A stretch of DNA of 64,000 nt from Silurus meridionalis (GCF_014805685.1 NC_060896.1:6447389-6511388); one strand, 5' to 3'. Shown: positions 1-27,236, numbered from the stretch's first letter. Numbers and translations are program-made. Notes: a model not told the origin generated them from the sequence alone.

Positions 1-78
1 TATTATGCCAAAATTAATGCAAATTAATTTTAACAGCACTAATTTTTTTCAAGTATTCCATGCAGTGAAAATGAATGC

Positions 79-392
<314 letters not shown>

Positions 393-404
393 CAGAACCA
401 GTAT

Positions 405-560
405 AATGGAATAATACATGTCAAGCCTTGAGGCAAATAGGCTACAACAGCGAGAAAACCACATTGGCATCTGCTCCACTCAGCTGACCAAAACTGGATG
501 GCTGAACATTGGAAAAAGACCAAATTTTACAACTGTATTTGCATTATAATCTTCTGTCAT
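405..560 (+). mobile_element. Tc1-like transposase fragment (relic)
   Basis: Contains CTTGAGGCAAATAGGCTACA followed by a region resembling the middle of fish Tc1 transposase (…GYNSEKTTLAS…, then CCAAAACTGGATG). It is frameshifted and short. Recognised by resemblance to fish Tc1 coding sequence; not aligned computationally. Confidence 0.45.
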
Positions 561-1154
561 ATGATTTAATAATTGGATAATCACAGGACTGAGCAGGTGT
601 ACAGGTGTTTCTATTATATTGGCCAGTGAATGTGTATGCCAGTGTTTTGAATTAATGTAAACAAAATGTAAAATTGGCATGTACTGGATAATTTAATAGC
701 GTTAAAAAAACCCGTATTATTATTATTACATTTATCTTTAGGAATATTAGGAATATAAGGAATATTTCTTTTATAAAAATATTTGATGAAGCACATACAG
801 ATAGAGAGAAAGGAAGACTACAGGCATCATTTTGCAGACTATTAAGAAAATCTTTAGATGTGAATAATTCATATTTGTTATAAGTGTTGCACCCAAAGCG
901 TTCATTATAATGTTAAAATTGCTGTATATTTAATTTGGTATTTATGTATGCATATTTCTTTTAGGATTATTCGTCAGAAAAGCATTAAAAGTAAGGCCGA
1001 CCTACCATACTTTTCTGCGGATTTCAGCCAGACCTCAGTATTTTACAAACAACAAGCTACTCGCTGGCTAACAAACAAGTTTATGGCAACAGCTAGCGCT
1101 AGCAAATGATGCGGGGGTTTGTTAGTGCGTTACTATAGAAACAGTTACCTTGGT

Positions 1155-1156
<2 letters not shown>
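561..1156. other. AT-rich spacer
   Basis: No gene or clear repeat is visible. The last 150 bp (about 1000-1156) become less AT-rich, with a GCTAGCGCTAGC palindrome near 1093-1104. Confidence 0.5.

Positions 1157-1198
<42 letters not shown>
1157..1198. repeat. (GA)n microsatellite
   Basis: About 20 uninterrupted GA units, followed by GCGCGCG. Confidence 0.95.
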
Positions 1199-1201
<3 letters not shown>

Positions 1202-1995
1202 CGACAAGAGCCCTGAGCATGCGCATTAGGCACTGTAAACGGAAGTGAGCAAATCAAATATGAATAAATAGTTTGATATAATTAAAAAGCTTAATATTAG
1301 GTGGAAATAAACCACAGATCCAGTGTTTGAAAAAAAAGGGTGATCCATAAACCACGTGCGCGAAATTCGGTGAGTCAGTGCAAATGACTCAGCTTTCTAC
1401 GAAGAGTCGATTCTTTCGGCTCCCAAAAAAAAAAATCTTTATTTTTTAACATTTTCCTATTATTTTATTTTCATGTACGTCTTTTACAACGTTCACCCAA
1501 GGTGCAAACTGTGCCCCGAATTACGTTTTTGTTAGTAAATCAAAGAAATCGACTCACAAATAAGAATCGACTATTTCGGCTCCCAAATGATTCCTTTGAC
1601 CCAAATGATTCCTTCTCCCCAGTTTATTGATATTTCTCAATAAACCCCCTCACTAAATATACTTTATTCTAAATTATTTATGCAGTTTTTTAAATCTAAA
1701 AAATAGAACCATTGTACCTACAACACATTGAACAAATATGTAATATTATATTAATATACACCATTCTATGTGCCATGCATTTCACACCCAGGCCTTCAGT
1801 GATGTCCCATCTGAGCCAATACAGCTTAATACCATCATTATGATGCCACGGCTGTATAAACCATCAATAATATACACAGTATAAAAGAGCGCTGCATCAC
1901 AGACAGTAAGAATGAAAGCCATTACTTAAGCAAGACCGACCTTGGCCAACCTTTCCTTATGATGTATGTATACATACATAAGTACATACATACAT
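1199..1995. other. Spacer with a short repeated motif
   Basis: The motif TTTCGGCTCCCAAA occurs near 1411-1426 and again near 1574-1588, each preceded by a GTCGATTC or GAATCGACT stretch. This suggests an old, unidentified mobile element between about 1340 and 1640. AGCATGCGCA near 1217 resembles an NRF1 site. No coding potential was seen. Confidence 0.4.
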
Positions 1996-1999
1996 GCAT

Positions 2000-2120
<121 letters not shown>

Positions 2121-2790
2121 AGTTAATACAGTTTTTAATTTAAAATTAATACAGCGCACATTTCTGTGACCATTTTTATTAAAACTATGAACAAATACAT
2201 ACATTTGCATTAAGCATCTATCGCTACTTAATCGCTACTGTTCTTAATGTACCTTAAATTAATACTTTTTAAGTTTTTAATACTCTAATCAACATGGGCA
2301 TGGACAAATATGGATGCTTAATTATTAGTGAAACCAAACTCAACATAGAGCATGAAGAAAAATATTCTTGTATATTTTTTTAAAAGTAATTATGGTTATA
2401 AATTACGTAAATCTTCATTAAACCAAACAGAACTTTTGCTATGTTTCAACACGAACGGTTTTAATTGCCGGATGTGTGCACCATGGTGTTTTTTTGGTAC
2501 TTGAGTTGAAACCTAAATGTTAAACAAATGTAAGAAAAAAAATATCTGACTAAAGAAAGGACATCGTGCATAACTGTGTGTTGCGTTGAAGGTTTTAATT
2601 TTGCCGCTTTAATATTTATTTATTTATACTTTTAATGAAAATAAAATCATGGTACTTTGTCCATGGCAGGGCTTGTTAAAGCAGAAACTGATCTTCTGAG
2701 ATGTTTATACACACTGAAAAATCAGTTCTGCAGGCAGAAAATTGACAGCCAAGTCACTCAAATAACCACTCTTTTCAAGCATGGTGAGAA
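2121..2790. other. AT-rich spacer
   Basis: No gene, RNA or repeat could be recognised. Short open frames here lack coding character. Confidence 0.4.
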
Positions 2791-2794
2791 GAAA

Positions 2795-2870
2795 TGCATA
2801 TCAGAATACAAGTCGAGCCTTAAGGCGAATCGGCTACAACAGCACAAAACCACATAGGCTTCTACACCAG
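2795..2870 (+). mobile_element. Tc1-like transposase fragment (relic)
   Basis: GAGCCTTAAGGCGAATCGGC followed by TACAACAGCACAAAACCACA repeats the same Tc1 segment seen at about 430-470, with several substitutions. It is a second small fragment of the same type. Confidence 0.45.
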
Positions 2871-3204
2871 TCATAGTTTTGATGGAAAGCATTAATGATT
2901 TATTGTGTAAATTGTGCTTTAATGTTCTTAAATAAAGTGTCACAATCTGATGCATTTGGCTTGTTGCTGTAAAATCATGTTTTAAACCTGCCATTTCCAC
3001 GAGGTTGTTTTTATATTTCTTGAGATATATATTTATTTGCCTGTAGTCATTACAATATTGTGTAAATGTATCTTGTGTCAGGTTAATATTTAGATTACCA
3101 TGATTTAGATTTAGGCTTTGATTTAGGTTCATGATTTTACAACAGAGTTGTAGGCTGATTTATCACAAGTTTTAATCTAGTGTACCAGTGTAGATTTATT
3201 TAAT

Positions 3205-3285
3205 GATAGAGATTCAAAAAGCACTTTTGTACGTCACTCTGGACAAGGGCGTCTGCTAAATGGCGCAAATGTAAATGTAAAACTT
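3205..3285 (+). mobile_element. tRNA-derived SINE, 3-prime tail only
   Basis: GTCACTCTGGACAAGGGCGT, then CTGCTAAATG and GTAAATGTAAATGTAAA, is the conserved tail of a common fish SINE. The tRNA head is missing. It lies just beyond the trpc6 poly(A) signals. Confidence 0.65.
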
Positions 3286-3326
3286 TAGAAATGGATGTAA
3301 TTTAATCAACAGAAATGTAATCTTGA

Positions 3327-3352
3327 TTTATTTTTTAGAAACGTCTTTTATT
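3327..3352 (-). promoter_or_regulatory. trpc6: Candidate trpc6 polyadenylation signals
   Basis: Two minus-strand AATAAA hexamers (3347-3352 and 3327-3332) lie about 185-210 nt downstream of the trpc6 stop. They are the nearest canonical signals, so the 3-prime UTR is probably short. A SINE tail follows just beyond. Confidence 0.5.
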
Positions 3353-3536
3353 TTAGCACTATAAATATTTTTTCCACACCATATACAGCATTTTGATCCC
3401 TTTCAAAGCAGGATATGCTATTCATTATTTACTCGAACAAGTCCATATAACAATTTTTCTTCAAAAAATGCAACTTTTTGAGGTTTCTAAAAACCGTTTA
3501 CAGAGTTTCACACCTATAAGCTTGGTGTGTCACTGA

Positions 3537-16765
<13,229 letters not shown>

Positions 16766-16854
16766 GACTTAAAAATCAGCGGATCCAGGAGCCTGCTCGC
16801 TGAGTAGACCAGTCCACGTGCTTCATTTACAGATTTCTGACTTCTGATTTCTGC

Positions 16855-16863
16855 CTTTTTATA
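16855..16863 (-). promoter_or_regulatory. trpc6: TATA box of trpc6
   Basis: Minus-strand TATAAAAAG, preceded by TTTTGA, lies 90 bp upstream of the trpc6 ATG. This predicts a start site near 16830 and a short 5-prime UTR of about 65 nt. A CACGTG E-box at about 16815-16820 would lie within or just downstream of the initiation region. This is a sequence match only. Confidence 0.55.
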
Positions 16864-17094
16864 TCAAAACCCATGCAAACAAGCCCGCAATTCCTTCCAG
16901 TGGATGGAAGACAGACATTTAACACCCGCGCCCTCAGAGCTGGCCAGATGCCCAGACTCTCCACGCATCATCACACACGCTCAGGCAGCTCAGGAGCGCG
17001 TTCTTCTCCTTTTTCTTTTGTGTTCTTTGGATTAATTAGTAACATCAAGGATGCTTTTATGAACAAAATAATCCATTCATTCATCTCCAGCATC

Positions 17095-18195
17095 GTGGTG
17101 GATCCAATCCTGGGAACACTGGTGGTGGATCCAAAACCTATACTGGGAACACTGGTGGTGGTGGTGGATCCAAAAACTATACTGGGAACATTGGTGGTGG
17201 ATCCAAAACCTATACAGGGAACACTGGTGGTGGTGGATCCAAAAACTATACTGGGAACATTAGTGGTGGATCCAAAACCTATACTGGGAACACTGGTGGT
17301 GGTGGATCCAAAAACTATACTGGGAACATTGGTGGTGGATCCAAATCCTGTCCTGTGAAAGCTGGTGGTGGATCCAAATCCAGTCCTAGGAACACTGGTT
17401 CTGGTGGATCCAAAATCAATCTTAGGAACACTGGTGGTGGCAGATCCATAACCTGTCCTGGGAACACTGGTGGTGCTGCTGCATCCAAAATCTATCCTGG
17501 GAAAACATTGTGGTGGATTTAAAAACTTTTCTGGGAACATAGGTGGTGGTGGATCGAAAATCTATCCTGGGAACCCTATGGTGACACATCCAAAACCTAT
17601 CCTGTCATTACTGTTGGTGTTGGATCCAAAACCTATGCTGTGATCACTGTTGGTGACAGACCTAAAACTTATCCTGGGAACACATGGATTTAAAACCTAT
17701 TCTAATATACAATAGGTGGTGGTGGATCCAAAACCTGGGAACCCTGGTGTTGACAGATCCAGAACCTATTCTGATATCATTGTTAGTGGTGGATCCTAAA
17801 CCTATCCTGGGAACATTGGTGGTGGATTCAAAACCAATCCTAGAAACACTGGTTCTGGTGGATCCAAAATCATCCCTAGGAACACTAGTGGTGGTGGATC
17901 CATACCCTGTCCTAGGAACACGTGGTGGTGGATTTAAAAACTATTCTGGGAACATAGGTGGTGGTGGATCGAAAATCTATCCTGGTAACACTGTGGTGAC
18001 AGATCCAAAACCTATCCTGTGATCACCGGTGGTGGTGGATCGAAAAACCTATCCTGGGAACACTGGTGGAGGATCCAAAATTTATCCTGGGAACACTGGT
18101 GGTGGTGATGGTTGATCCAAAACTTATCCTTGGAATGCTGTTGGTGAATCCAAAACCTATCCTGGGAATACTGGTTAAGGAACACTGGTGCATCA
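17095..18195. repeat. GGATCC-rich minisatellite, about 33-39 bp period
   Basis: Around 30 copies of a unit like GGTGGTGGATCCAAAACCTA followed by TACTGGGAACACT. Copies 17095-17345 are very similar and differ mainly by whole GGT triplets (33 or 36 bp). Copies to the right are more diverged. Because indels are triplets, a frame stays open for 161 codons on plus (VVDPKPILGTL-type repeats) and for 189 on minus. This is judged a by-product of unit length, not a gene. Confidence 0.95.
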
Positions 18196-18330
18196 GAAGG
18201 CACCATGCACACACATTTTTACACTTATTCACATACAGGCACAATTTAGAATAGCCAGTTCAGCTACCCACATGTGTTTAGTAGAGAAAGGACAAAGCCT
18301 GATAGCAACTTGACGTAGCTAAAAGAAGAT
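18196..18330. other. Short spacer
   Basis: Non-repetitive sequence between the minisatellite and the next relic; nothing recognised. Confidence 0.3.
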
Positions 18331-18339
18331 GAATGAATA

Positions 18340-18720
18340 CTTTAGTGCCCTGATGATATTTAGGAAGCACTTAAAGAAGACCATACAGCTGACTGGTAAC
18401 TTCAAAAGAATCCCTCCCATACTCCTCTCTGGAAACTGTACAGATCTCACCAAATTTCTGTGTCCTATAATCTGCCAGGAGCTCCCCAGGCAATCTAACC
18501 TCAAATTCATACCTGAAACAGCTTAGGTTCATCAGTGGAGGTGATTAAACATGTACAATCCACCTCAGTCAGTGTTGGTTCAGCCCACCACTTTCATTAT
18601 TGAGTCTATTCTCACCTTCTCCGTCGCAGTCTGGTGGAAACTGTGGAGAGAATTATCGGCTGTAACCTGCCCACCCTCAACCATCTGTATGACTCCAGGA
18701 CTCGATAAATAAGCATAATA
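18340..18720 (+). mobile_element. Probable LINE reverse-transcriptase relic
   Basis: A plus-strand frame reads IIGCNLPTLNHLYDSRTR near 18650-18705. This resembles the C-terminal non-LTR reverse-transcriptase pattern in which RIIG-LPTL-LYLSR follows a VWW segment (present at about 18628). Frames are broken upstream. Clade not assigned. Confidence 0.35.
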
Positions 18721-19392
18721 ATTGCAGGCCTCTTTCACCCAGGCTATAAGGAAAATTACAATTAAGGCCGCAAGTCAAAGGAACAGCTGGTCTCCCCAAG
18801 CGCGATATTTTATTAATCATGTCTAATTCTGAACTATATGAACCTTTCAAATCAGACATATGCACAGATGGAGCCCAGGGGTTCATATGCACACATAGAG
18901 CATTAACATGGCATTGGAGTGATCATCGGGAAACAATGCTGAACATATACATCATTAAACATTTCATGTTTTACTCTTTTTAAATGAACTCACTTAATCA
19001 ACTGGTAAATTGGTCATGCAAAGGTGGATGCAAAGCCATGAGGCAAAAATACATTATGCTCTACTAATGAGTTTTTACTTTCTTGCACAAAACAGTAAGC
19101 TGCTATCTAAAAACTATATTGTATTAAATACAAATATCTTGAATATTTTTACTTAATAAGATATAGACAGCCAAGACACAGTTATGTTTCTTTCTCGCAA
19201 TTTACCTCATGAACAAAAGCTCTCCCCATTGTGCAAGAAATTAAAACATACATGCAATACCACTTTTACTAATGTAAATCTGTACTTTTCTATATAAAAA
19301 ATGTGCACTAATTTTAATGATTTTTTTCTTGCTTTTTACTTTAGAAAATGTGCAACTGGAAGCTTCTGTCACCAAAACTAATTCCTTGTAAG
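18721..19392. other. Spacer
   Basis: AT-rich, with no gene or family recognised. The last 8 bp (19385-19392) are the target-site duplication of the hAT element. Confidence 0.4.
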
Positions 19393-20397
19393 CAGTGGCG
19401 GGCGGTCAGGGCCTTCTCTGCTGGCCTAAACACTAGCAGAACCACTGACCTACATTTCCATCCTAAATTCTAATATTTGTTCCATGAAATTTTATTAATT
19501 TATTCCCAACAGTTTATTCTCGTAGCGTTTCTCTTGGCTGCATTGCTTCCATGTGGATGTTATATTTTTTGTCCAATCAGATTTCAACCTCTATGCTGCC
19601 ATGTCAGTCTAATCTGCACAGGGCCTTCAAAGTTAATACTGCTGTCTCTTTGACCATAGAGAATATTATCAATGGGTCTGTTTCTTTAACCAATCAGATT
19701 TCATATTCTCCTCACAGGGCTAGCTATCTGTGCCAGAATAACGTCAGCATTTTTCCGTCCTCTGATTGTTTGGTCAGAGGGAAACTGTTACATCCAAGTT
19801 CGACTGGCAAAACACGTGTGTAGCTCTGCACACATGAATACATCTGAGTTAGACTTTTTTACACCTATGGAGGAAGAGAAATTGGTTTGGTTTCGGACAT
19901 ATTTAAAAATACATTTTGAAGAAAAGCTAGAAATCGTGAGAAGGTCGGCCAACCCTAAAGCTAGCTAGCGTGTCTCAGCCTTGGAAAGGATTTGTTCACA
20001 ACTTCCAGACCAGTGAATACGAGCTGTACCACTGGATTACAGCCTCTGAGGAGCGGTGCACATTATGAGTCTGCATATCTGGTGAATAGATTGTATTTTA
20101 TTTACATTTGTATGTTTTTGTCATGTTATTAGACAAATATTGGTTCTGAACTGCTCCAGATGATGTAGGTGGCACAGTTGCGGTTGTAGTGTAGAGGTTT
20201 GGAGTCTTAATTGGGTTTCTTGCTTTAGTTAAATAGTCTTCACCCTCTATATGTGAAATGCTTTCCTCTCTGTAATGCCACGTGTTGCTTTATTGCATTT
20301 TTGTATTGTATTGATGGTTTCTATAATCACGACGTGATAGTGGTGGTATTAAGAGATGGATTAAGTCGGGTACGTCCCCACTGAAGGCCCGCCACTG
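19393..20397. mobile_element. Complete non-autonomous hAT element, 1005 bp
   Basis: Terminal inverted repeats CAGTGGCGGGC and GCCCGCCACTG. Flanks CTTGTAAG (19385-19392) and CTTGTAAA (20398-20405) are an 8-bp duplication with one mismatch, the hAT signature. Inside, a plus-strand stretch near 19980-20070 reads like KGFVHNFQTSEYELYHWITA, with SEERCTL after it. This resembles the N-terminal TTF/BED-type zinc-finger part of hAT transposases. The catalytic domain is absent, so this is an internally deleted derivative. Confidence 0.85.
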
Positions 20398-20671
20398 CTT
20401 GTAAATGCAAACATACTTGGCAATAAAGCTTTTCTTTATTCTGATTCTGATATAATATATGAATAATATCTGAATATGTCTCTTTAGTAGACTGTTTGGA
20501 AGCAATTCATTGAAATGATTGTGATGGTTGTGATGGTTGAGATGATGCTGTAATTTTTTTAAGTTAAATGAAAATGGTGATGGATAAGGACAAAGTAAAA
20601 AAACATTATCTGATATTATCATTCAGTATATTGAAAGCCTGTTTATTGTAAGGTATTAACTGAAAATAATC

Positions 20672-22015
20672 AAGTCAAGTCAAGTCAAGTTTATTTGTAT
20701 AGCGCTTTTCACAACAGACATTGTCTCAAAGCAGCTTTACACAAATCAACAGTGATGGTGAATGGTGTGCATTTGTCCCTGATGAGCAGCCGTGGCGACT
20801 GTGGCAAGGAAAAACTCCCTTAGATGTTATGAGGAAGAAACCTTGAGAGGAACCAGACTCAAAAGGGGAACCCATCCTCATCTGGGTGACATCAAGAGTT
20901 TGATCATAAATCTTTCAACAATACAGAACACTGGAGAGTGAGAACTAACATGATTACTGGAGTATAAGATTATAAGTAATGTTCTTTCTGCAGTCTTAAA
21001 CAGTCTATATGGTTAGTAGCTCCGAGTTTTATAAGCTCAGCATTTGTGATCACCACAGATCCAGCATCAGCTTCTCCATGCCAGAGCCTTTAAACACTCC
21101 AGGAGGTCCAATGTCAAAACTCCACACATGTAGCGGGATCCAAATGGCACTGGTACGTCTCTAGATGGTTCAGGATGTTTGTGAGTTCGGCATCTACTTC
21201 TTTAAAGGTCCGTAATCATCACGAGGTGGGAGGTGACTGGAGCTGGAGCAACCTCAGGATGCCTCGGGATGGGGAGAGAAAGAGAAGCAGTGGAGAGGAA
21301 TTAGCGTAGCTGCTGTTCATGATATTAACAGCACAAGTTGATAATGTGCATGTGATCAGATGTTCTGGAGCACAAGGTTATGATGTGATGTGTGTTATGT
21401 GTAGGCTTTGCTAAAAGATCGTTTTAATCTACACTTAAATTGGGTGAGTGTGTCTGAGCCCCGAACACTGTCAGGAGACTATTCCAGAGTTTAGGAGCTA
21501 AATGTGAAAATGCTCTACCACCTTTAGTGGACTTTGCTATTCTAGGAACTACTAGAAGCCCAGAGTTTTGAGATCTCAGGGAGCGTGGCGGATTGTAGCG
21601 TGTTAAAAGACTGGATAGATACACGGGAGCCAAACCATTTAGTGCTTTATAAGTGAGAAGTAATAGTTTGTAGTCTATTCGAAACTTAACAGGAAGCCAA
21701 TGTAGGGACGATAAGATCGGGGTTATGTGATCATATTTTTTTGACCTTGTAAGAACTCTGGCTGCTGCATTCTGGACTAACTGAAGCTTGTTTATTAATG
21801 AAGCAGGACATCCACCTAGTAACGCATTACAGTAGTCTATTCTGGAGGTCATAAACGCATGGACGAGCTTCTCTGCATCGGATATAGACAACATATTTCT
21901 TAGCTTAGAAATATTTCTAAGGTGAAAGTAATCTGGTAAGGAGCATCTTAGTTTTATCCTTTTTTTTGGAGGAAACATCAACATCAGCTTCTTAATTACT
22001 TGCATTTAGTTTTAC
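20672..22015 (-). mobile_element. 5-prime-truncated LINE (L2/CR1-like), 3-prime end
   Basis: Minus-strand reverse-transcriptase C-terminus at 22005-21424. It reads SDAEKLVHAFMTSRIDYCNA, then LLGGCPASLINKLQLVQNAA, then ITPILSSLHWLPVKFRIDYK, with GRAFSHLAPKLWNSL near the end. This is typical of L2/CR1-group elements. It is followed by a 3-prime UTR of about 750 bp ending in a pentanucleotide tail (TCAAG repeats on plus, 20672-20695). The frame start is lost, so it is a dead 5-prime-truncated copy. Confidence 0.85.
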
Positions 22016-22105
22016 ATTTGAATAGAGAAGTGCTTTTTTACGCTCTGCACATTCTGTCAGTGAAGTTTAAAATAACGAGTCACAAACCATGACTGGACAC
22101 ACACC

Positions 22106-22395
22106 TCAACAATGATGGAACTTTAATGGATGAACATTCGGTGCCACCCAGATGAGGATGGGTTCCCTTTTGAGTTTGGTTCCTCTCAAGGTTTCTTCCT
22201 CATACCATCTCAGGGAGTTTTCTCTTGCCATAGTCGCCACTGGCTTGCTCATTATGGATAAATTTATTGGGACTAAACTTGTAGGCAATGACATTAATTA
22301 AAATTGTATATCCTCGTTATCACCATTAAAGAAACTTTAAAACATTGTTGAAAGTGCTATAAAAATAAAAATGAATGAAATTGAATTAAACATAA
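22106..22395 (+). mobile_element. LINE 3-prime UTR fragment, opposite orientation
   Basis: GATGAGGATGGGTTCCCTTT and CCTCTCAAGGTTTCTTCCTC are the reverse complements of motifs inside the minus-strand LINE at 20.8-20.9 kb. The fragment ends AAAGTGCTATAAAAATAAAA, a typical LINE 3-prime end on the plus strand. Confidence 0.75.
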
Positions 22396-22790
22396 GACAT
22401 GAGTTGAGATTTAGCTAGTATTCGCTTCCATGGTTAATAGCGTCACTTGTTTCATTCATGTTGATTTGCTAATTATAATATCTGCAAAACGAGCTAGCAT
22501 GAACATGATGTAATATACCAAAAAAAACTTTTACAACAGAACAGGACATGACTTTTCTAAAGAGCTTCAGGTGCATGTAATAAAGTTTGTTCACCTCCAG
22601 AATTTGTCATTTACATAATTGTCATTCAACTACACAATTATCACAAGGTAAAATATCAAGGTTATTTGAACTTTGACTGAGCACTGAGCACTTCTTGAAG
22701 CTGGAACTTTATGTCTTACTTCTTACTGCCTCACGTTTACATACCTTGCACTAATTGTACATTTAATTTCCTTTATGGAATTTGGCAGAT
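22396..22790. other. Spacer
   Basis: AT-rich, no feature recognised. Confidence 0.35.
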
Positions 22791-22792
22791 CT

Positions 22793-22945
22793 CTCCATCC
22801 TTGACTTACATTTATCTTATTCATGCAGCTGAGCAGCTAGGGGGGTTTGGGGCCTTTCTTGGGGGGGCCCAGGAGTGGCAGCTTGGTGTGACTGGGATTT
22901 GAACTCATGATCCTTAACCACTAAGCTACCACCTCCCGACCCATT
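22793..22945 (-). mobile_element. tRNA-derived SINE copy
   Basis: On the minus strand the head reads GGTGGTAGCTTAGTGGTTAA (A-box-like) and GAGTTCAAATCCCAGTCAC (B-box-like). The body then reads CAAGCTGCCACTCCTGGGCC, followed by GCTGCATGAATAAGATAAAT. This is the most complete promoter-bearing copy of the SINE family in the window. Confidence 0.75.
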
Positions 22946-23090
22946 CTCCCCCCATTGTACAATGGTTTTTTTTTTTGCTTGTTTGTTTGTTATTTTGTTT
23001 TCTTATATTTTTAAAACACCAGCACACACTGAAATTCCTTGCACATGTAACCCTATGCTAAGAAACTGATTCTGACTAACATGGGAGTGG

Positions 23091-23290
23091 GCGGGGTTTT
23101 AATCGTTACCGAAGGCATCCACTAGATGGCGTTAGAAAACTGTTGTCTTTGAAACCCACCCACCTTTAAAAAGCCCCGCCCTCTCCGTGAAGTCTAATTT
23201 GCATAACAGCCCGTTGATTGGACGGTATGCATCAGTTAGCCAATCAGAGTAGAGCAGCGGGCGGGTTCGTTGAAATTCCTGTGCAGGATC
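23091..23290 (+). promoter_or_regulatory. rnf7: rnf7 promoter: GC boxes and paired CCAAT boxes
   Basis: A GC-enriched, TATA-less segment just upstream of rnf7. It has a GC box at about 23090-23097 (GGGCGGGG), an opposite GC box near 23173-23182 (GCCCCGCCC), a reverse CCAAT (GATTGGA, about 23216-23222) and a forward CCAAT (AGCCAATCAGAG, about 23238-23249). The two CCAAT boxes are about 20-25 bp apart, the usual NF-Y arrangement of housekeeping promoters. The start site is probably near 23270-23310. Confidence 0.7.
23119..23134 (+). promoter_or_regulatory. CTCF-like motif upstream of rnf7
   Basis: CCACTAGATGGCG matches the core of the vertebrate CTCF consensus on the plus strand. It lies 210 bp upstream of the rnf7 ATG, between the two GC boxes. 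Sequence match only. Confidence 0.5.
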
Positions 23291-23329
23291 ATAACATGGC
23301 GGCCATTTTGTAAATGCTGCACCCGGGCC

Positions 23330-26033
<2,704 letters not shown>

Positions 26034-26269
26034 GGACGTTCTCAAACATCCACCGTGTTCTTCACATGTTTCAGCTTCGTCTGGCTTCAGGACGTCTGAC
26101 TGACTCTTCTACTGCAGTGTGTGTGTTTGTGACTGTAAAATGAAGTGTTTGGACTTTACTAGAACTCCAAGTGATGCTTTGAGTTATACAGAACAATTTG
26201 TGAGACTTAAGCACTAGAGTTTTACTGCAGCCTATGAAACGGACTGTAAAGGTGTTGAATGTGTGTTGA

Positions 26270-26275
26270 AATAAA
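26270..26275 (+). promoter_or_regulatory. rnf7: rnf7 polyadenylation signal
   Basis: A canonical AATAAA lies 237 nt after the rnf7 stop. It predicts a 3-prime end near 26290, just before spacer sequence resumes. Confidence 0.7.
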
Positions 26276-26289
26276 AGTAACGTATTAAA

Positions 26290-26640
26290 GGAAACGATGC
26301 GTCTTTTCTTTGGAAAGTGAGAACACAGGCCAGACGTTGGTACTCATCTTCCATCTGTAGTGCTATTCAATTCAATGCAGAAGTATTAGTGTTGCTATTC
26401 CGCCATCTAGTGGTACAGTATGGTATAGACCGCAGGTTTATACTGGTGTGAAAGTATACTGTAACTTGGACATGCCTTAATTATATATAAAGTTTTCTGA
26501 CTATAATATCTGAAGTCTGTCAAATGATCAGTTAATTTATTTTTCGATCATCAGTTTATACTGTTTTCCTTTATTATTCAGCACAACTATTCATAGACTT
26601 TATGTATAGTTATCTGTAAATAATAGTAAATACATTCCTC
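26290..26640. other. rnf7 3-prime flank
   Basis: Non-repetitive sequence containing the inverted CTCF-like motif; otherwise nothing recognised. Confidence 0.35.
26400..26416 (-). promoter_or_regulatory. CTCF-like motif downstream of rnf7
   Basis: On the minus strand this reads CCACTAGATGGCGG, the same core as the motif at 23119 but in the opposite orientation. It lies about 125 bp past the rnf7 poly(A) signal. Confidence 0.5.
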
Positions 26641-26644
26641 TCTT

Positions 26645-26780
26645 GGCCACACTAAACTGCTAGTCCTGGGCCCCTGAGCAAGGCCCTTAACCCCCGATAG
26701 CTGCTCAGTTGTATTAATGAGAGAAATGTAAGTTGCTCTGAATAAGAGCATCTGAAAAATGCTGTTAATGTAAACTTTGA
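26645..26780 (+). mobile_element. tRNA-derived SINE, 3-prime half
   Basis: CTGGGCCCCTGAGCAAGGCC, TTAACCC, CTGCTCAGTTGTATTAATGA and TAAGTTGCTCTGAATAAGAG follow the order of the SINE body and tail. The tRNA head is missing. Confidence 0.7.
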
Positions 26781-27220
26781 CACTCAGGTTGATCTTGGGA
26801 TCTTTCAGAGAATGTTCTCCTTGCATTAACATCTCATGGTGGTTTGTGGTCCCTGAAAGTTTTAAATAATTCACAGGTTAACCGAATGTTAGGAGAATAT
26901 TCTCTGAAGCACTGGCAGTAATGCAGCAAGGTTATTTTAAAGGTTACAGAAACGTTCTCTGAATCGTAACGAGCAACGAAGCGTGAACGATGTAGTTCTG
27001 CAAAGTAAACGTTCAGGAGGAAACCAAGATGGAGGAAAATGTTCTCAGGCAGTTCTAGGAACTCATACCAGTTAGCTGGGAGAGTGCAATAGGGATGCAT
27101 TAAAAAAAAAAGTTTTTTTGCCCAATAATCTTTAGTTTGGCACGTCGTTCACGTGTCCCAATGAAAATCTTCTGCAAGTTTTACATCACTGTATTGAGAT
27201 GTGTATGTTGTATATGACAG

Positions 27221-27236
27221 CCACTAGAGGGCAGTG
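27221..27236 (+). promoter_or_regulatory. CTCF-like motif
   Basis: CCACTAGAGGGCAGTG is a near-ideal match to the CTCF core consensus, plus strand. Confidence 0.5.

Noticed and set aside
16873..17540. 161-codon plus and 189-codon minus open frames with VVDPKPILGTL-type or GFGSTTSVPR-type repeats
   Set aside because: They exist because the minisatellite unit is a multiple of three. Both strands are open, the right half is full of stops, and no homolog or splice context is known.
22793..22945. tRNA gene
   Set aside because: The A- and B-box-like sequences belong to a SINE head continuous with the SINE body and tail; a clean cloverleaf was not found.
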